Below, one piece after another: positions 1 through 8,806 of a stretch of 64,000 nt of DNA. The DNA is taken from the NCBI GenBank assembly GCA_965262785.1, contig OZ253559.1, positions 496,001 to 560,000 on the forward strand. Reading direction: 5' to 3'. Origin of the DNA: G965218495 sp965262785. GTDB taxonomy: Bacteria; Bacteroidota; Rhodothermia; Rhodothermales; Bin80. Position numbers and translations under genes: made by a program. Under the pieces are notes generated by a model, which ran no database searches, was not told the origin of the DNA, and saw only the letters and a list, made by a program, of their open reading frames with translations. Positions within the stretch are counted from its first letter, which is position 1. Every line of letters begins with the position of its first letter.

Positions 1-1152
1 GCCAGTGCCATCGCGGTCATGGGAGATAAAACGCGCGCGCGCACGCTGATGCGGCAGGCGGGTGTGCCCGTGGTGCCGGGGACAACTGATGCGGTGGAAT
101 GCCTGGAGGAAGCAAAGGCGACGGCGGCGCGCATTGGGTATCCGATCATCACCAAGGCCGCAGCGGGTGGCGGCGGCAAGGGCATGCGCCTGATCGAGAG
201 CCCCAGCGAGCTGGAGGAGTCGATGGCTTTGGCCCAAAGCGAAGCTCAGTCGTCCTTCGGTGACAGTCGCGTATTCATCGAAAAGTATCTCGTGAAGCCC
301 AGACATATTGAGGTGCAGGTCCTGCTCGACAGCCACGATGGAGCAGTGCACCTTTTTGAGCGGGAGTGCTCCATTCAGCGTCGACACCAGAAGGTGATTG
401 AGGAGGCGCCCTCCTGCGCTGTCACACCCGCGCTACGCAGGCGCATGACAGATGCGGCACTCAAGGTTGCCGACGCGTGCGGGTACGAAGGTGCGGGCAC
501 AGTAGAGTTTCTTCTCGACCGGGACGGGAGCTTTTACTTCATGGAGATGAACACGCGATTGCAGGTAGAGCACCCCGTAACGGAGTGGATCACGGGCCTG
601 GACCTGGTGGAAGCGCAGATTCGCGTAGCGCGGGGCGAGCGGCTCCCTTACGCACAGGCAGATCTTGGCGTGAATGGACACGCTATTGAGTGCCGCGTGT
701 ACGCAGAGGACCCGGCTGCCGGATTCTTGCCTGATGCAGGCATACTGGTCCGGCATGCCCCGTGCATGGGATTTGGGATCCGGGTTGACGCGGCGTTCGA
801 TGTACCGGGCGAAGTGTCGATCCATTATGATCCTATGATTGCGAAGGTATCCGCGTGGGGGCGAACGCGCGAGGAAGCCATCCGGCGCATGGTGCGTGCG
901 CTTATGGACTACGACGTCGTTGGTGTGAAAACGACGATTCCGTTCTGCCTGCGCGTGATGGAGAGCGATGCGTTTCGGCGGGGCGACCTCTCCACGCACT
1001 TTATCGGCGAACATCCGGCACTGTCGGCATCTCGTCCAACTTCTCTGGACAATGCTCGTGCGGCTGCGATCGCTGCGGTGTTGGCTCGCCAGGTGCCGCG
1101 GCCAGCCGCCGCGCAGCCCAGCGAAGAGTGGCAGCGGCGCAGGGGGCTTTAG
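1..1152 (+). CDS. accC: Biotin carboxylase subunit (acetyl/acyl-CoA carboxylase), 5' end cut by window edge
   Basis: ATP-dependent carboxylation of the biotin carried on BCCP, the first step of malonyl-CoA (or propionyl-CoA) formation. The reading frame is open from base 1, and the visible part starts just before the segment MGDKTRAR, which in this family follows the N-terminal preATP-grasp domain of about 110 residues. Seen here: the glycine-rich ATP-grasp loop AAAGGGGKGMRL near the start, and the biotin carboxylase signature FMEMNTRLQVEHPVTE. The C-terminal domain is complete and ends in a short, poorly conserved Ala/Pro/Arg tail. The stop codon overlaps the stop of the convergent methyltransferase gene. 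Whether it serves acetyl-CoA or propionyl-CoA carboxylase cannot be told from this subunit alone. Confidence 0.93.
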   Translation, partial: ASAIAVMGDKTRARTLMRQAGVPVVPGTTDAVECLEEAKATAARIGYPIITKAAAGGGGKGMRLIESPSELEESMALAQSEAQSSFGDSRVFIEKYLVKPRHIEVQVLLDSHDGAVHLFERECSIQRRHQKVIEEAPSCAVTPALRRRMTDAALKVADACGYEGAGTVEFLLDRDGSFYFMEMNTRLQVEHPVTEWITGLDLVEAQIRVARGERLPYAQADLGVNGHAIECRVYAEDPAAGFLPDAGILVRHAPCMGFGIRVDAAFDVPGEVSIHYDPMIAKVSAWGRTREEAIRRMVRALMDYDVVGVKTTIPFCLRVMESDAFRRGDLSTHFIGEHPALSASRPTSLDNARAAAIAAVLARQVPRPAAAQPSEEWQRRRGL

Positions 1153-1811
1153 ACCTTCCAGGCGAGTGTCAGCCCGTCTCCAATGGGTACCAGGCTTAGG
1201 TGGATCCTAGTGTCGCGATGCAGCTTTGCATTCAGTCGCTGGATGGCGGCAGTAGCGCTGTTAGCCGAAGGGGGGCCGGCTACCGCGCCCTTTCTGAGAA
1301 CGTTGTCAATCAGCACCAGTCCGCCGGGGCGAAGCAGGCGCAGGGTGTATTCGTAGTAGGTGTCGTATGCCTCTTTGTCCGCGTCAATAAACGCCAAATC
1401 GAACGTTCCCTCCTGCCCATCTGCAACAAGGTGCGCCAGGGATTCCGTTGCGGGTGCAAGGCGCAGGTCTATTTTGTGGGCGACACCCGCCTCATTCCAA
1501 TAGCGCTGCGCCACGTTGGTAAACGCGGCGTTAACATCGCAGGCAACGATCAGTCCGTCGTGTGGCATAGCGAGAGCGACGGCCAGCGAGGAGTATCCGG
1601 TGAAGACGCCAACCTCGAGGGCCTTTTTTGCACCTGCCAAGCGGGCAAGGAGTGCCATAAACTGTCCCTGGTCCGGGGCAATCTGCATCTTTCCTTCGGG
1701 GTGGAGAGCAGTCTCTTCCCGCAGTCGGCGCATTACGGGTGGCTCTCGCAAGGAGACGTCAAGGATGTACTGGTACAGTTCAGGCGTCAGATCGATGGTG
1801 GTACGGCTCAT
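1149..1811 (-). CDS. Class I SAM-dependent O-methyltransferase (CCoAMT-like)
   Basis: A 220-residue protein of the caffeoyl-CoA/catechol O-methyltransferase family (Methyltransf_3). The SAM-binding motif I is ALEVGVFTGYSSLAVA around residue 65, followed by the acidic motif LAFIDADKEAYDTYY and LIDNVLRKG, which in this family hold the metal ligands. Members methylate catechol-type hydroxyls on small molecules; the bacterial substrate is usually unknown. No partner gene suggests a substrate here. It converges on the biotin carboxylase gene with overlapping stop codons. The ATG start gives the standard family length. Confidence 0.88.
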   Translation of the reverse strand: MSRTTIDLTPELYQYILDVSLREPPVMRRLREETALHPEGKMQIAPDQGQFMALLARLAGAKKALEVGVFTGYSSLAVALAMPHDGLIVACDVNAAFTNVAQRYWNEAGVAHKIDLRLAPATESLAHLVADGQEGTFDLAFIDADKEAYDTYYEYTLRLLRPGGLVLIDNVLRKGAVAGPPSANSATAAIQRLNAKLHRDTRIHLSLVPIGDGLTLAWKV

Positions 1812-2276
1812 ACGGCATGGGGTGATCGCGCGGGAGTGGCCATGAAATCAAAGTGGCACCGGCACGTTCCCTACGGCGGCCTCCATGCGTGCCACGGACT
1901 GCGGTAGTCTCAGAGGCGGCGTGCCGCTATATGGCGCCGATGAATGTGCCCACGCCCTTGCTGGGTGCGTAGCGTGCGGAATTTGGCCACTGGTTGGAGT
2001 AGCCGCGGAGTGCACCTGGCAAATGTAATTATCTTCAGCAATGAGTCGACACGATTGCGACACAGAGCCACGGCTGGTCAGTTCACTGATCCTATGCGCC
2101 ACCGGCTGCAGGCAAATTCACCCTACTCGCGTGTTGACAAGTGTTGGCGGCATACACGGGACAGATTGCGCGCCCTGGCGAATCGCCACAGGTCGGATTG
2201 AGATTCAAGCGAATTCGAACACGCGTTTGCCGCCTGCCTCACTCGGTCACATGTCCCGGCCTGAAGCGCGGAGCGA
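1812..2276. other. Gene-free stretch
   Basis: About 465 bases between the methyltransferase start and the TM2 gene. Short open frames exist on both strands, but none has a recognisable domain, hydrophobic segment or coherent composition. I see no tRNA-like fold or clear terminator. Confidence 0.5.
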
Positions 2277-2507
2277 CTACTGAAATACAGGGCGTAGCGG
2301 CTGCCCGTAGCAATCCTCAAATTTCCCAACGGCAATGAAGACAAAATCGACTATCGCCCAAATACCCAGTCCACCAAGGGTAAACAGCATAAGGACCGCA
2401 GTACCGGCTTTTCCTACGTAAAAGCGATGTGCACCGAATGGGCCTAGGAAGTAGCATAGAAGGAGTGCACTTGAGAATGATTTCTCGCTCAGTGGGGTAT
2501 CATTCAT
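2277..2507 (-). CDS. TM2 domain protein
   Basis: A 76-residue membrane protein with the TM2 domain pattern: a first helix ALLLCYFLGPFGAHRFYVGK containing the G-x-x-GxHRFY signature, then a second helix of about 22 residues (TAVLMLFTLGGLGIWAIVD). The Asp after the second helix is also typical. TM2 proteins are small inner-membrane proteins of unknown function, common in Bacteroidota. It stands alone, with about 465 gene-free bases downstream and about 1 kb upstream. Confidence 0.85.
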   Translation of the reverse strand: MNDTPLSEKSFSSALLLCYFLGPFGAHRFYVGKAGTAVLMLFTLGGLGIWAIVDFVFIAVGKFEDCYGQPLRPVFQ

Positions 2508-3520
2508 GGGTCTGATGCCGTCTTATCTGAATTGAAGGTAATGGCTGCATGGAATTGGAGCGCAGCTTTTACGTGTGGACTGGCGCACGGGTCTTTGCCG
2601 CGACGCGCGCACACCGCGTGAAGCAGCTCGCCACAATCGCTGCACCCCTAGCCGCGCAATCTACACGGAACACACGCACAAAGCAAGTACATGGCGTACA
2701 CTCTTTGCTGAGCGCACGCAGGCTGTATACGTGGACCCCCGCTCCAATGAAGAACGAGGCGTGCCGCTTTGATAGGCAGCGCGGCTGCAAGAGGGGATAG
2801 CACGTCTTGCACACTCAAAGCCCTGGTATGGAGAAACTGCGCAAAGAGGAAGGGGCGCTGGAGAATCATGTCCTCCAGAAGGTGTTGCGGCGGCGGGGTT
2901 AAGCGCATGGGAGAATGCCGTGCCATCCGGGCGGCATGAATTCAGCGGATCCGATTGGCTGTTGAAGGCAGCTCAGTCGTGTGCCAGCCGGTGGTGTCCC
3001 AAGGAATGCCGCCCCAGATGTCCATGGTACCAACTGGACGGGCTAAGAGGCGGTCCAGGCCCTTGAGCGATCTCGGAGCGCGAGTACCCGGTGTAACGCC
3101 GATTTCGGGCTATGCCGCGCCCATCCGGTCTATGCAGGACAGGCTCGTGGCAGGTGCGGTAGCCACCGCCCCTCACACCAATTCCATCGCAAGACTATGG
3201 AGGCGAGCAGGGGTGCGAAGGTGGGTCCTCGGACCGTAGCGCCCTATTTATTTCGACGCGGCGCGAGTGCGCAAACCTAGGTTCTGGTGGGGGCCGGAAA
3301 GTAGGCGGGCGTTAGCAACGTCCGTACAGGCTATTTCAAAGTGGTACCAGGTGTTTTCGCCACAGACATGCCGATGCCACCTAAACAGGAGATTTCAACT
3401 TCATCATGCGCGCAATGAGGCGTTTTGTCGGGCTTGTACCCTACATAGTGAAGCAAATTCGTTGCATGATGGGTCCCGCCGGAAACCAGTAGCCCCCAGC
3501 AATCTCTGCGGCATGGTTTC
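2508..3520. other. Gene-free stretch of about 1 kb
   Basis: No open frame here has recognisable homology or a coding-like character; the longest (about 96 residues) are rich in Arg, Pro and Ser like shadow frames. I see no RNA gene or insertion sequence end. It may be a decayed gene or a long intergenic region. Confidence 0.45.
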
Positions 3521-4459
3521 CTAGTAATAGGTCTCGGCCATCTGCATGCCACTTCCGGTGAGCCACTGCTCGATGGCCTTGACGGCCTCTCGCGTCCCGC
3601 GAGTGGCCAGCGGCTGCCCAAAAGTAGATACGCTGACGATCACATCCGCATGTGCGGCGCGGGCAGGCTTGGCTTCAACAAGTACGTCCTGGATGAGGTC
3701 GTCTTCCTGCACGCGAACCTCAAACAGCAGCCCTGAGTCTCCGACGCGGCGCAGCGCTCCTGTCACCACGACCTGGCCCGCAGAAAAACTGCGTCGAAAC
3801 GGCACAAAAGCAGTGAGGCTCGGAAGCGCTCCATTAAGTAAGACGTGATGCATGGCAATGCGAGCTACCGTGCGCGGGAACGAGGCAGGGTCGGCGGCAA
3901 TCTTGGTCAGTCGGAGATGATATATAGGCCGGCTGAGCGTGTTCCACTTGTTGGCATACTTGGTTCTTAGCATCGCCTTAGGCGGCGCTGGCGTGGAGAC
4001 CTCGTACAGTCTGGTACGCTCCGCGTCTTCTATGGCGGTCTCATAGTACGTCCGGTCATCCGTGGTAAGCAAAAGCGCACCACCCGGAACGAGCCTCGTG
4101 GACAGCAGCGCAAGAAAGGGCCTGTTCACCAGGCGACGATCGCGGTGGCGCTGTTTGGGCCAGGGATCCGGGAAGTTTACATACAGCCGGTGCAGGCCAC
4201 CTTCCTGGACGACATTGCGCAGCAGAAACTCGGCCTTACCGAAGAACAGCCGTGCGTGCTTCACGCCGGCACGTCGCAGCCTGCGGTATGCTCGGGACAC
4301 AGATCCACGAGAGACGTCGGCACCCAGCAGGTTCCATGTAGGGTGGGTCCTGGCCAAGTGCACCATGAAGCTACCGTCACCAAACCCCGCCTCAATAACA
4401 AGAGATGCTTCGCGGCCAAAAAGGTTGGGCGCATCGACCTCATTCGGCTTCAACAGCAC
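3521..4459 (-). CDS. trmB: tRNA (guanine-N7)-methyltransferase, long form
   Basis: Methylates G46 of tRNA to m7G using SAM. The class I methyltransferase motif I is IEAGFGDGSFMVHLA at about residue 22, and the TrmB signature YVNFPDPWPKQRHRDRRL lies near residue 94. At 312 residues it is longer than the common bacterial form of about 210-240. The extra roughly 100 residues lie after the YANKWNTLSRPIYHL region and form an additional C-terminal region with no motif I recognise. The gene starts 3 bases after the stop of the asparaginase-like gene, so it is probably the last gene of a ruvA - asparaginase-like - trmB transcription unit. Confidence 0.92.
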   Translation of the reverse strand: MLLKPNEVDAPNLFGREASLVIEAGFGDGSFMVHLARTHPTWNLLGADVSRGSVSRAYRRLRRAGVKHARLFFGKAEFLLRNVVQEGGLHRLYVNFPDPWPKQRHRDRRLVNRPFLALLSTRLVPGGALLLTTDDRTYYETAIEDAERTRLYEVSTPAPPKAMLRTKYANKWNTLSRPIYHLRLTKIAADPASFPRTVARIAMHHVLLNGALPSLTAFVPFRRSFSAGQVVVTGALRRVGDSGLLFEVRVQEDDLIQDVLVEAKPARAAHADVIVSVSTFGQPLATRGTREAVKAIEQWLTGSGMQMAETYY

Positions 4460-4462
4460 GGC

Positions 4463-5509
4463 TTAGGTGTACAGGTACGCAAGGTCCACCATGTGCGTCC
4501 CATCAGCGTCCGCTACGACCATCCTGCCCCCCGCCCCGCGGATGCGGGCGCCTCCGACCTCACCGGCTTTGTTGAGGGCGTAGAATGAGACGTTAAAGGC
4601 GGGCTCGCCGTTGTCATTCTGAAGGCGCCGCAGCCGCGTGTGGTCCGCGATGCGCTGGCAAGCGTAGAGACAGGCGTCCTGGGGGCTATCGCCCGCCCGC
4701 ATGCGCTCGACGATCAGAAAGGATGCCAGGTTCTCCAGGTTAGCTTCCCCCCGACCGGTGGATCCTGCAGCACCAACGTCGTTGTCGCAGTAGAGGCCCG
4801 CGCCAATGATGGGAGAGTCTCCCACTCGTCCCGGAATTTTGAAGGCGAGGCCACTGGTGGTGGTAACGCTGCTGATGTTGCCGGCAAGGTCGATTGCGGA
4901 GCAGTGAATTGTACCCCAGTGGTCAAAGGAGCGGCGCATGGCCTCGCCAATGTCGCCGTCTTCCGGGCTGTGCGGCGGCAGGTAGTCGTCCCGGTTGGAT
5001 AGGCTTTCGCGCCAGCGGACCCATACTTCGCGTGCCCGCTCAGTCAGCAGGTTTTCGATCGGGAAGCCATGCATGCGGGCGAAAGCCTGCGCTCCATCCG
5101 CGACGAGAAGCACGTGATCGGTCCGCTGAAGGACCAGGCGCGCGACTTTGGATGGATACTTTACGCCTTCAAGCGCGGCAACGGCACCGGCTCGGCCAGT
5201 AGGGCCATGCATAACGGCGGAGTCGAGCTGCACCACGCCGTCCTCATTGGGCAGACCGCCGTAGCCAACAGACGTGTCATTCGGGTCCTCTTCGACCAGG
5301 TTTACACCGGCAACGACCGCATCCAGCGCATCGGCACCCTCCTGAATATGCCGCAAGGCTTCGGCTACGCAGCCTCCGCCATTGGCACTTGCGATGACGA
5401 CGGGCCCCCGGCGGCGTGCTGCGGTTGCCGTGCCGGGGACCAGCGCTGCGGCTCCGGCCAGGGTGCCGGCCTTGAGGAATGTGCGTCTCGTTACGTTGGA
5501 AAGTGGCAT
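4463..5509 (-). CDS. Asparaginase-2 family hydrolase (glycosylasparaginase-like), Tat-exported
   Basis: A 348-residue N-terminal-nucleophile hydrolase of the asparaginase-2/N4-(beta-N-acetylglucosaminyl)-L-asparaginase family. The autocleavage site and catalytic Thr are visible as HWGTIHCSAID, with Thr near residue 200. The substrate-site strand RVGDSPIIGAGLYCDN and a GSTGRGE segment follow, as expected for the beta chain. The N-terminus TRRTFLKAG followed by an Ala-rich hydrophobic stretch is a twin-arginine signal, so the enzyme should act outside the cytoplasm. Family members release aspartate from Asn-linked sugars or hydrolyse asparagine and isoaspartyl peptides; which one applies cannot be decided by eye. 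It sits tightly between ruvA and trmB. Confidence 0.88.
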   Translation of the reverse strand: MPLSNVTRRTFLKAGTLAGAAALVPGTATAARRRGPVVIASANGGGCVAEALRHIQEGADALDAVVAGVNLVEEDPNDTSVGYGGLPNEDGVVQLDSAVMHGPTGRAGAVAALEGVKYPSKVARLVLQRTDHVLLVADGAQAFARMHGFPIENLLTERAREVWVRWRESLSNRDDYLPPHSPEDGDIGEAMRRSFDHWGTIHCSAIDLAGNISSVTTTSGLAFKIPGRVGDSPIIGAGLYCDNDVGAAGSTGRGEANLENLASFLIVERMRAGDSPQDACLYACQRIADHTRLRRLQNDNGEPAFNVSFYALNKAGEVGGARIRGAGGRMVVADADGTHMVDLAYLYT

Positions 5510-5576
5510 GACTCGCCTCGATTGGGTTTTGTCGTTGATTGTAATGATACGCTTGGGCAGCGTTGTGCGCTGCAGT

Positions 5577-6158
5577 CTATTCGCGCAGCGCCAGACGAAT
5601 AAGCTCGCTGGCAGTGGTCGCGGTTGGGTTGCTGCGCTGTACTACGCGCAAGCGGCGCTCTGCGGCGGCGCGAGTGAAGCCCAGGGTTTCGAGTCCAGCC
5701 AGTGCGTCGGCGCGATCCTGTGCGATGCCGCCGGGCTTCACATCCTCAATGCCGAGCTCGGACACACGGTCGTGGAGTTCAACGACAAGCCGGTCCGCGG
5801 TCTTGCGCCCAATGCCAGGGACACATGTGAGCATCTGGCTGTCCTTGGTGATGATGTTGCGGCGCAAGTCTGTCGGACTCATGGCAGAGAGGGCTGCCAG
5901 CGCGAGCTTGGGACCGACGCCCGCGACACTGATCATGAGCTTGAACAGTGTGCGCTCCGCCTTTGTAAAAAATCCGAATAGCCGGAGTGCATCTTCGCGC
6001 ACGTGGAGGTGCGTAAGCAGTCGGACGTTTTCGTTCTTTTCAGGAAGCCGTTCATACGTTGAAGTGGGAATGAGCACGCTGTAGCCCAGGCCATTGACCT
6101 CCACGACGGCCTCCGCCGGCTTTTTAACCCTCAATATGCCGCTGACGAATTCTACCAT
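5577..6158 (-). CDS. ruvA: Holliday junction branch migration protein RuvA
   Basis: Binds four-way junctions as a tetramer and loads RuvB. The 193-residue protein has the N-terminal OB-fold (MVEFVSGILRVKKPAEAVVEV), two helix-hairpin-helix motifs (VAGVGPKLALAALSAM and VPGIGRKTADRLVVEL) and a C-terminal RuvB-binding domain after a Gly/Asp linker. The ATG at 6158 is chosen over upstream in-frame starts because it matches the family N-terminus exactly. Its partner ruvB is about 42 kb away in this window, so the two are not an operon. It is divergent from murJ. Confidence 0.95.
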   Translation of the reverse strand: MVEFVSGILRVKKPAEAVVEVNGLGYSVLIPTSTYERLPEKNENVRLLTHLHVREDALRLFGFFTKAERTLFKLMISVAGVGPKLALAALSAMSPTDLRRNIITKDSQMLTCVPGIGRKTADRLVVELHDRVSELGIEDVKPGGIAQDRADALAGLETLGFTRAAAERRLRVVQRSNPTATTASELIRLALRE

Positions 6159-6282
6159 GAAGGCCCCACCGGTCGCTGGCCGATAAGATACAAAAGGGCC
6201 CGCCGATGCATCTTGCAGGTGGCAGTGCACACTTTTTTCTCTGGCGCGTTGAACACCAGTCAGGCCACAGCCGTTTTCCAAT

Positions 6283-7953
6283 ATGACTGAAGAAGCCTCG
6301 GAGCCCCGTCGCAGTCGCGCCCGTACGGTCGCGGCAGGCATCTTTTCCAGTCGGATCCTGGGCCTGGTTCGTGAGGGGGTAGTGACGAACTTTTTGGGGC
6401 TTTCGGCTCACGCCGATGTGCTGCAAGCGGCATTTCGCGCGCCGAATGTCCTGCAGAATCTTTTGGGGGAGGGCTCCATATCGGCGGCGTTCATACCCGT
6501 CTACAGCCGCTTTCTGAAGGAGGGTCGCCGAGAGGACGCGGGGCGCTTTGCGGGCGCAGTCTTCTCACTGCTCGTGGTGATGGTTTCAGCTCTGGTGCTG
6601 ATAGGCATCGCGCTGGCGCGACCGATGGTATCGGTATTGCTCTTTGACTGGACCGGCGACGCGGCACTTGTGGCAGCTGGGGAGATGACTGTGGACCGTT
6701 TGGAACTCACGATCCAGGCGGTCCGCATTGTACTTCCAATGGTAGGGATACTTGTGCTGTCCGCGTGGGCCTTGGGCATTCTCAACAGCCATCGCCGGTT
6801 TTTCGTCCCCTACTTTGCCCCGGTGGTGTGGAATGCTGCCATCATTACGGGACTTGTGGTTGGTGCGGGAGCAGTGGGAAGCGGGCTCGCGGCGGGTGAC
6901 GCTGACGCGCTAACCAGCATCCTGTTTGCCGCCATCGTTGGAGCACTGGTGGGCGGGGTGTTGCAGTTTTGCGTGCAGCTCCCCTTTGTCATGCGTGCGA
7001 TGAAGGGGTTTCGGCTAAGCCTTTCTACGCGCGTGGAGGGTGTCAAGACGGCTATTGCGGCCTTCGGCCCTGCTGTTGCAGGGCGTGGAGTGTCGCAGGT
7101 GTCCGCCTACGTGGACCTCTTCCTGGTGTCGTTTTTGGCCACCGGAGCGATGGCTGCGCTACGCCCGGCACTGGTATTGTACCTCTTACCGATCAGCCTC
7201 TTTGGACTTTCGGTGGCTGCCGCAGAATTGCCGGAGCTCGCACGCATGGAGTCCGGCGGATGGGGAAAGTTTCTGGATCGCCTGCAGGCTTCCGTTCGGC
7301 AGAGCATGTTTCTAACGATGCCTACGGCCATAGGGTACCTGAGTGTGGGCTTTCTGGTTGTGGGGGTTTGCTATCGTCGCGGTGCCTTTGGTCTGGAGGA
7401 AAACTATCTGGTGTGGGCTGTGCTATTCGCATACAGCCTGGGCTTGGTTGCGACAACCGCAAGCAGACTCCTGCAGAATGCATTCTGGGCACTGGGCAAC
7501 ACAAGGACGCCGGCCAAGATTGCGGGGGTTCGGTTAGTGCTTTCGGTCCTAGTGGCGGTGCCGCTCATGTTTCTGCTCGACCAATGGATGGTTACGGAGG
7601 TTGTCGGCCTCGCGCCAAGTGACTCGCAGCTTAAGTTCGGGGCGGTCGGGTTGGGTCTAGGCAGTGCGGTGGCGGCGTGGATTGAGCTGTGGCGGTTGTA
7701 CGCGGCGCTGCAGAAGCGCGTGGACGGGTTTGCCCTTCCGTGGCGCGCGATTCTTGCAATGGCCTGCGTTGCGCTCGCAGCGGCGGCAGCCAGCTTGGGC
7801 CTCTGGTGGTTGTTGCCCGCGTGGCCTCTGCTATTTAAGGCAGTGACGATTATCGGCTGTTTTGCCGTGATTTACCTCGGGATTGCCAGATTTCTGGCTT
7901 TTCCGGAGCTCAAGACGTGGGCCGGACGGATTCGCCAGCGCATAGGACGCTAA
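6283..7953 (+). CDS. murJ: Lipid II flippase MurJ
   Basis: Flips lipid II across the cytoplasmic membrane for peptidoglycan synthesis. The 556-residue polytopic protein starts with the MurJ/MviN signature (SRILGLVREGVVTNFLG, then LQAAFRAPNVLQNLLGEG and SAAFIPVYSRFL) and continues with about 14 hydrophobic helices to the C-terminus. Length and topology are normal for the MOP exporter superfamily member. It is divergent from ruvA across about 125 bases. Confidence 0.94.
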   Translation: MTEEASEPRRSRARTVAAGIFSSRILGLVREGVVTNFLGLSAHADVLQAAFRAPNVLQNLLGEGSISAAFIPVYSRFLKEGRREDAGRFAGAVFSLLVVMVSALVLIGIALARPMVSVLLFDWTGDAALVAAGEMTVDRLELTIQAVRIVLPMVGILVLSAWALGILNSHRRFFVPYFAPVVWNAAIITGLVVGAGAVGSGLAAGDADALTSILFAAIVGALVGGVLQFCVQLPFVMRAMKGFRLSLSTRVEGVKTAIAAFGPAVAGRGVSQVSAYVDLFLVSFLATGAMAALRPALVLYLLPISLFGLSVAAAELPELARMESGGWGKFLDRLQASVRQSMFLTMPTAIGYLSVGFLVVGVCYRRGAFGLEENYLVWAVLFAYSLGLVATTASRLLQNAFWALGNTRTPAKIAGVRLVLSVLVAVPLMFLLDQWMVTEVVGLAPSDSQLKFGAVGLGLGSAVAAWIELWRLYAALQKRVDGFALPWRAILAMACVALAAAAASLGLWWLLPAWPLLFKAVTIIGCFAVIYLGIARFLAFPELKTWAGRIRQRIGR

Positions 7954-8137
7954 CGGCCATGGCACCAAGTCAACGCTGAGGCCAGCGTGCGGTGGTCCCT
8001 GCAGCGCACTTGTGGCGCCATCGCCAAGATGCACATGCCAAGAAAAGAGGAGAGCGGCGGTCACATACGGCGCCTGCGCCCGGGTTATCATGCTGGCACC
8101 GGTGCAACGGCAGTGGCATTGTACAGTACCATGGTCC

Positions 8138-8511
8138 TTAACTGAATTCGCCGAGCACCGCGTCCTTCGTTGGTGAGCGAAGCGCACCGCAGATCCGGTC
8201 GTGCATTTTCTGACCTTTCGGTGTCAACTCCGGCACCATACGGGATACATTGTAGCGGAAAATTAGGTCTGGGCGAATCCACACAGCATATCCCGGTGCC
8301 ATCATTAAAAGCAATGCTCCGACGAAGCAGAGTACCCGCACGAGCGATTGATTGGGACTAAACACGCTAAAGAGAACAAAAGCCACCAGTGGAACAATCG
8401 CCACTACCCCCCGCGTAGCGTTGAGCGCCGAATCGAAAGGAGTCGCCTGTACGCGCGCCACATGACCACTTCTTCGGGAAGATTCTGGCGACGCTCGTAA
8501 TCGGAAAACAT
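8138..8511 (-). pseudogene. Frameshifted copy of a small membrane protein (paralog of 10151-10534)
   Basis: Read from the ATG at 8511, the N-terminal 35 codons (MFSDYERRQNLPEE...) match the paralog at 10151-10534 but run into a TAG at 8404-8406. The match then resumes one frame away to the end (VPELTPKGQKMHDRICGAL versus VPELTSNGQKMHDRICGAL). The break lies at a run of six C on the plus strand (8407-8412); a seventh would restore the frame. The remaining open frame starts at a GTG at 8461 and encodes two membrane helices and the conserved tail. Function is unknown. It could be a true mutation or a homopolymer sequencing error. Confidence 0.75.
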
Positions 8512-8571
8512 GGCGACTTGTCGTTTTATTGTGAACGGCGCCCGATCAGCCAGCCCAAATGGGTGCAATAG

Positions 8572-8579
8572 CAAAAAAT
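8572..8579. repeat. Left target site duplication of the IS1595-type element
   Basis: The 8 bases CAAAAAAT here are repeated exactly at 9810-9817, directly outside the terminal inverted repeats. Eight bases is the usual duplication length for IS1595 elements. Confidence 0.9.
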
Positions 8580-8600
8580 GGGGCTTATATACTTACCTGT
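8580..8600 (+). repeat. Left terminal inverted repeat
   Basis: Begins GGGGCTTATATACTTACC and is the inverted copy of 9789-9809 with one mismatch (C versus T at the fifth base). Confidence 0.92.
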
Positions 8601-8614
8601 ACACTGCTTGGGGC

Positions 8615-8806
8615 TTAGACGTGCCGAAGCTCGTCGTTTCTTGCCCTCAAATCTGCCGCTTGCTTTGGTTTCGGCTTGGCCTTCACCAGTTGCCTTACCG
8701 CCTTCTGTATCGTTAGTCCGCGATAGCGCGGATTCGGACTGGGCGTGTTGTCGATCCGCTCAAACACAGCGTGTAACGCGTCCTTCGTATCCTTGACCCT
8801 TCTCAT
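8615..8806 (-). CDS. Short passenger protein inside the IS1595 element
   Basis: A 63-residue basic protein whose ATG overlaps the transposase stop codon as ATGA (8803-8806), a layout typical of translational coupling. It holds a Lys/Arg-rich stretch (VRQLVKAKPKPKQAAD) and no known domain. It is the only other open frame inside the element on the coding strand. It could be an accessory or regulatory factor of transposition, or a chance frame; only the overlap and the location support it. Confidence 0.5.
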   Translation of the reverse strand: MRRVKDTKDALHAVFERIDNTPSPNPRYRGLTIQKAVRQLVKAKPKPKQAADLRARNDELRHV

